Assembly: GCA_050248275.1 (NCBI GenBank)
Contig: JBFWSR010000002.1
Span: forward strand, 1-64,000
DNA length: 64,000 bases
From: CAILZL01 sp050248275
Lineage (GTDB): Bacteria; Pseudomonadota; Gammaproteobacteria; Steroidobacterales; Steroidobacteraceae
Direction: 5' to 3'
The notes beneath the pieces are model-generated. The model did not search any database. It had not been told where the DNA came from and worked only from the letters and a program-made list of their open reading frames with translations. Positions 63,347 through 64,000 of this stretch are shown one piece after another (position 1 is the first letter of the stretch; each line of letters starts with the position of its first letter). Made by a program: the position numbers and the translations under genes.

Positions 63347-64000
63347 ATGAACCCGCCAGACTCCAGCCCCCCAGCGCCCAGCATCAATGACCAGTTGTTC
63401 GCCACCCTGCAAAGCCTGCTGCCCAAGCATCTGCTGTCGAGCTGGGTCTATGCGCTGATGCGCCAGCGCACTCCCTGGTTGCGCACACAACTGCTGCGCT
63501 TCTTTCTGCGCAACTATCGCGTGGAGATGAGTGAAGCCGTGCAAGGCGACCCATTCGCTTACGAAAGCTTCAATGCCTTCTTTACGCGGGCACTCAAACC
63601 TCAGGCGCGTCTCATTGATGCCGATGAGCATGCCATTGTCAGCCCAGTGGATGGCACAGTGAGTCAATGCGGACCGATTGGCGGCGACCTGTTGATTCAG
63701 GCCAAGGGACATCAGTATTCATTGCTGGCGTTACTGGGTGGCGATGCGCAACTGGCACAGCGTTATCAAGGCGGCAGCTTCGCCTGCATTTATCTGGCCC
63801 CCTACAACTATCACCGCATGCATATGCCGCTGGCGGCACAGTTACAGGACACCGTTTACGTGCCGGGCGAACTGTTCAGCGTCAACGCCGCCACGGCGCG
63901 CACGGTGCCCGGCCTGTTTGCCCGCAATGAACGCGTGGTGTGCGATTTCACCAGCGCTGCCGGCAAGTTCGCCATGGTCTTCGTGGGCGCGCTGTTCGTC
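63347..64000 (+). CDS. psd: Phosphatidylserine decarboxylase (5' part)
   Basis: The frame runs off the window edge after 218 codons. The N-terminal part matches Psd: NDQLFATLQSLLPKHLLSSW, FNAFFTRALKP, VSPVDGTVSQCG and IYLAPYNYHRMHMP with the active-site histidine. The C-terminal GS(T/S) cleavage motif that yields the pyruvoyl cofactor is beyond 64000. It makes phosphatidylethanolamine at the inner membrane. Confidence 0.93.
   Translation, partial: MNPPDSSPPAPSINDQLFATLQSLLPKHLLSSWVYALMRQRTPWLRTQLLRFFLRNYRVEMSEAVQGDPFAYESFNAFFTRALKPQARLIDADEHAIVSPVDGTVSQCGPIGGDLLIQAKGHQYSLLALLGGDAQLAQRYQGGSFACIYLAPYNYHRMHMPLAAQLQDTVYVPGELFSVNAATARTVPGLFARNERVVCDFTSAAGKFAMVFVGALFV

Noticed and set aside
1..64000. 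CRISPR arrays, IS elements, prophage or restriction genes
   Set aside because: No regularly spaced repeats, transposase, integrase or phage structural motifs were found.

Overview
The window is a 64 kb piece of a gammaproteobacterial chromosome that is moderately GC-rich by eye. Several neighbourhoods match the pseudomonad/xanthomonad side of the class: amgK-murU divergent from lptD-surA-pdxA-rsmA-apaG-apaH; tRNA-Leu-tig-clpP-clpX-lon-hupB-ppiD; and asd-fimV-truA-accD-folC-SPOR-cvpA-purF. A kynurenine operon (3-hydroxyanthranilate dioxygenase, cyclase, kynureninase, kynurenine monooxygenase) of the kind used for eukaryote-like NAD synthesis also fits that side. The sequence alone does not support a genus. 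No insertion sequence, prophage, CRISPR array, rRNA operon or replication origin was seen; most of the window is dense housekeeping DNA.

Region 1 (1-7020) is an iron-acquisition island. A good Fur-box match precedes tonB-exbB-exbD. These are followed by a catecholate-type TonB-dependent receptor, a PiuC/YbiX dioxygenase, a small exported PepSY protein and a b561-type cytochrome, then a convergent hemP gene with its own Fur-like box. Region 2 (7180-10120, minus strand) holds a spermidine-synthase-like protein, a conserved hypothetical protein and the AmgK-MurU cell-wall recycling pair. Region 3 (10286-17563) covers envelope biogenesis (LptD, SurA), PLP synthesis, rRNA methylation, a universal stress protein and ApaG/ApaH. 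Region 4 (17582-22301) is an exported hypothetical protein divergent from the four-gene kynurenine operon, whose genes overlap by 1-4 bases and whose leader carries a perfect hairpin.

Region 5 (22356-31607) has two exported proteins (a lipoprotein alpha/beta hydrolase and a beta-propeller), NhaB, DnaQ, an orphan WbpE-like sugar aminotransferase, a YafS-like methyltransferase, GloB and MltD. Region 6 (31718-41573) is FabI and the protein quality-control block PpiD/HU/Lon/ClpX/ClpP/trigger factor. Region 7 (34558-34731 and 41627-42461) contains seven tRNA genes (Asp, Val, Leu, Lys, His, Arg, Pro), with a 21-base copy of the tRNA-Arg 3' end, next to cysS and gltX. Region 8 (45640-57455) has LpxH, MiaE coupled to a pseudo-receiver Ser/Thr kinase, PurF, CvpA, a SPOR protein, FolC, AccD, TruA and FimV. 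Region 9 (57912-64000) has Asd, two tiny proteins, a transglutaminase-like protein, AroC, PrmB, a SCO1-like copper chaperone and the start of phosphatidylserine decarboxylase.

The strongest candidates for something not fully described are the noncanonical cyclase in the kynurenine operon, with the hairpin just upstream of that operon; the MiaE-kinase pair; the PepSY/cytochrome b561 module beside the siderophore receptor; and the paired exported hydrolase and propeller. None is proven by sequence alone.
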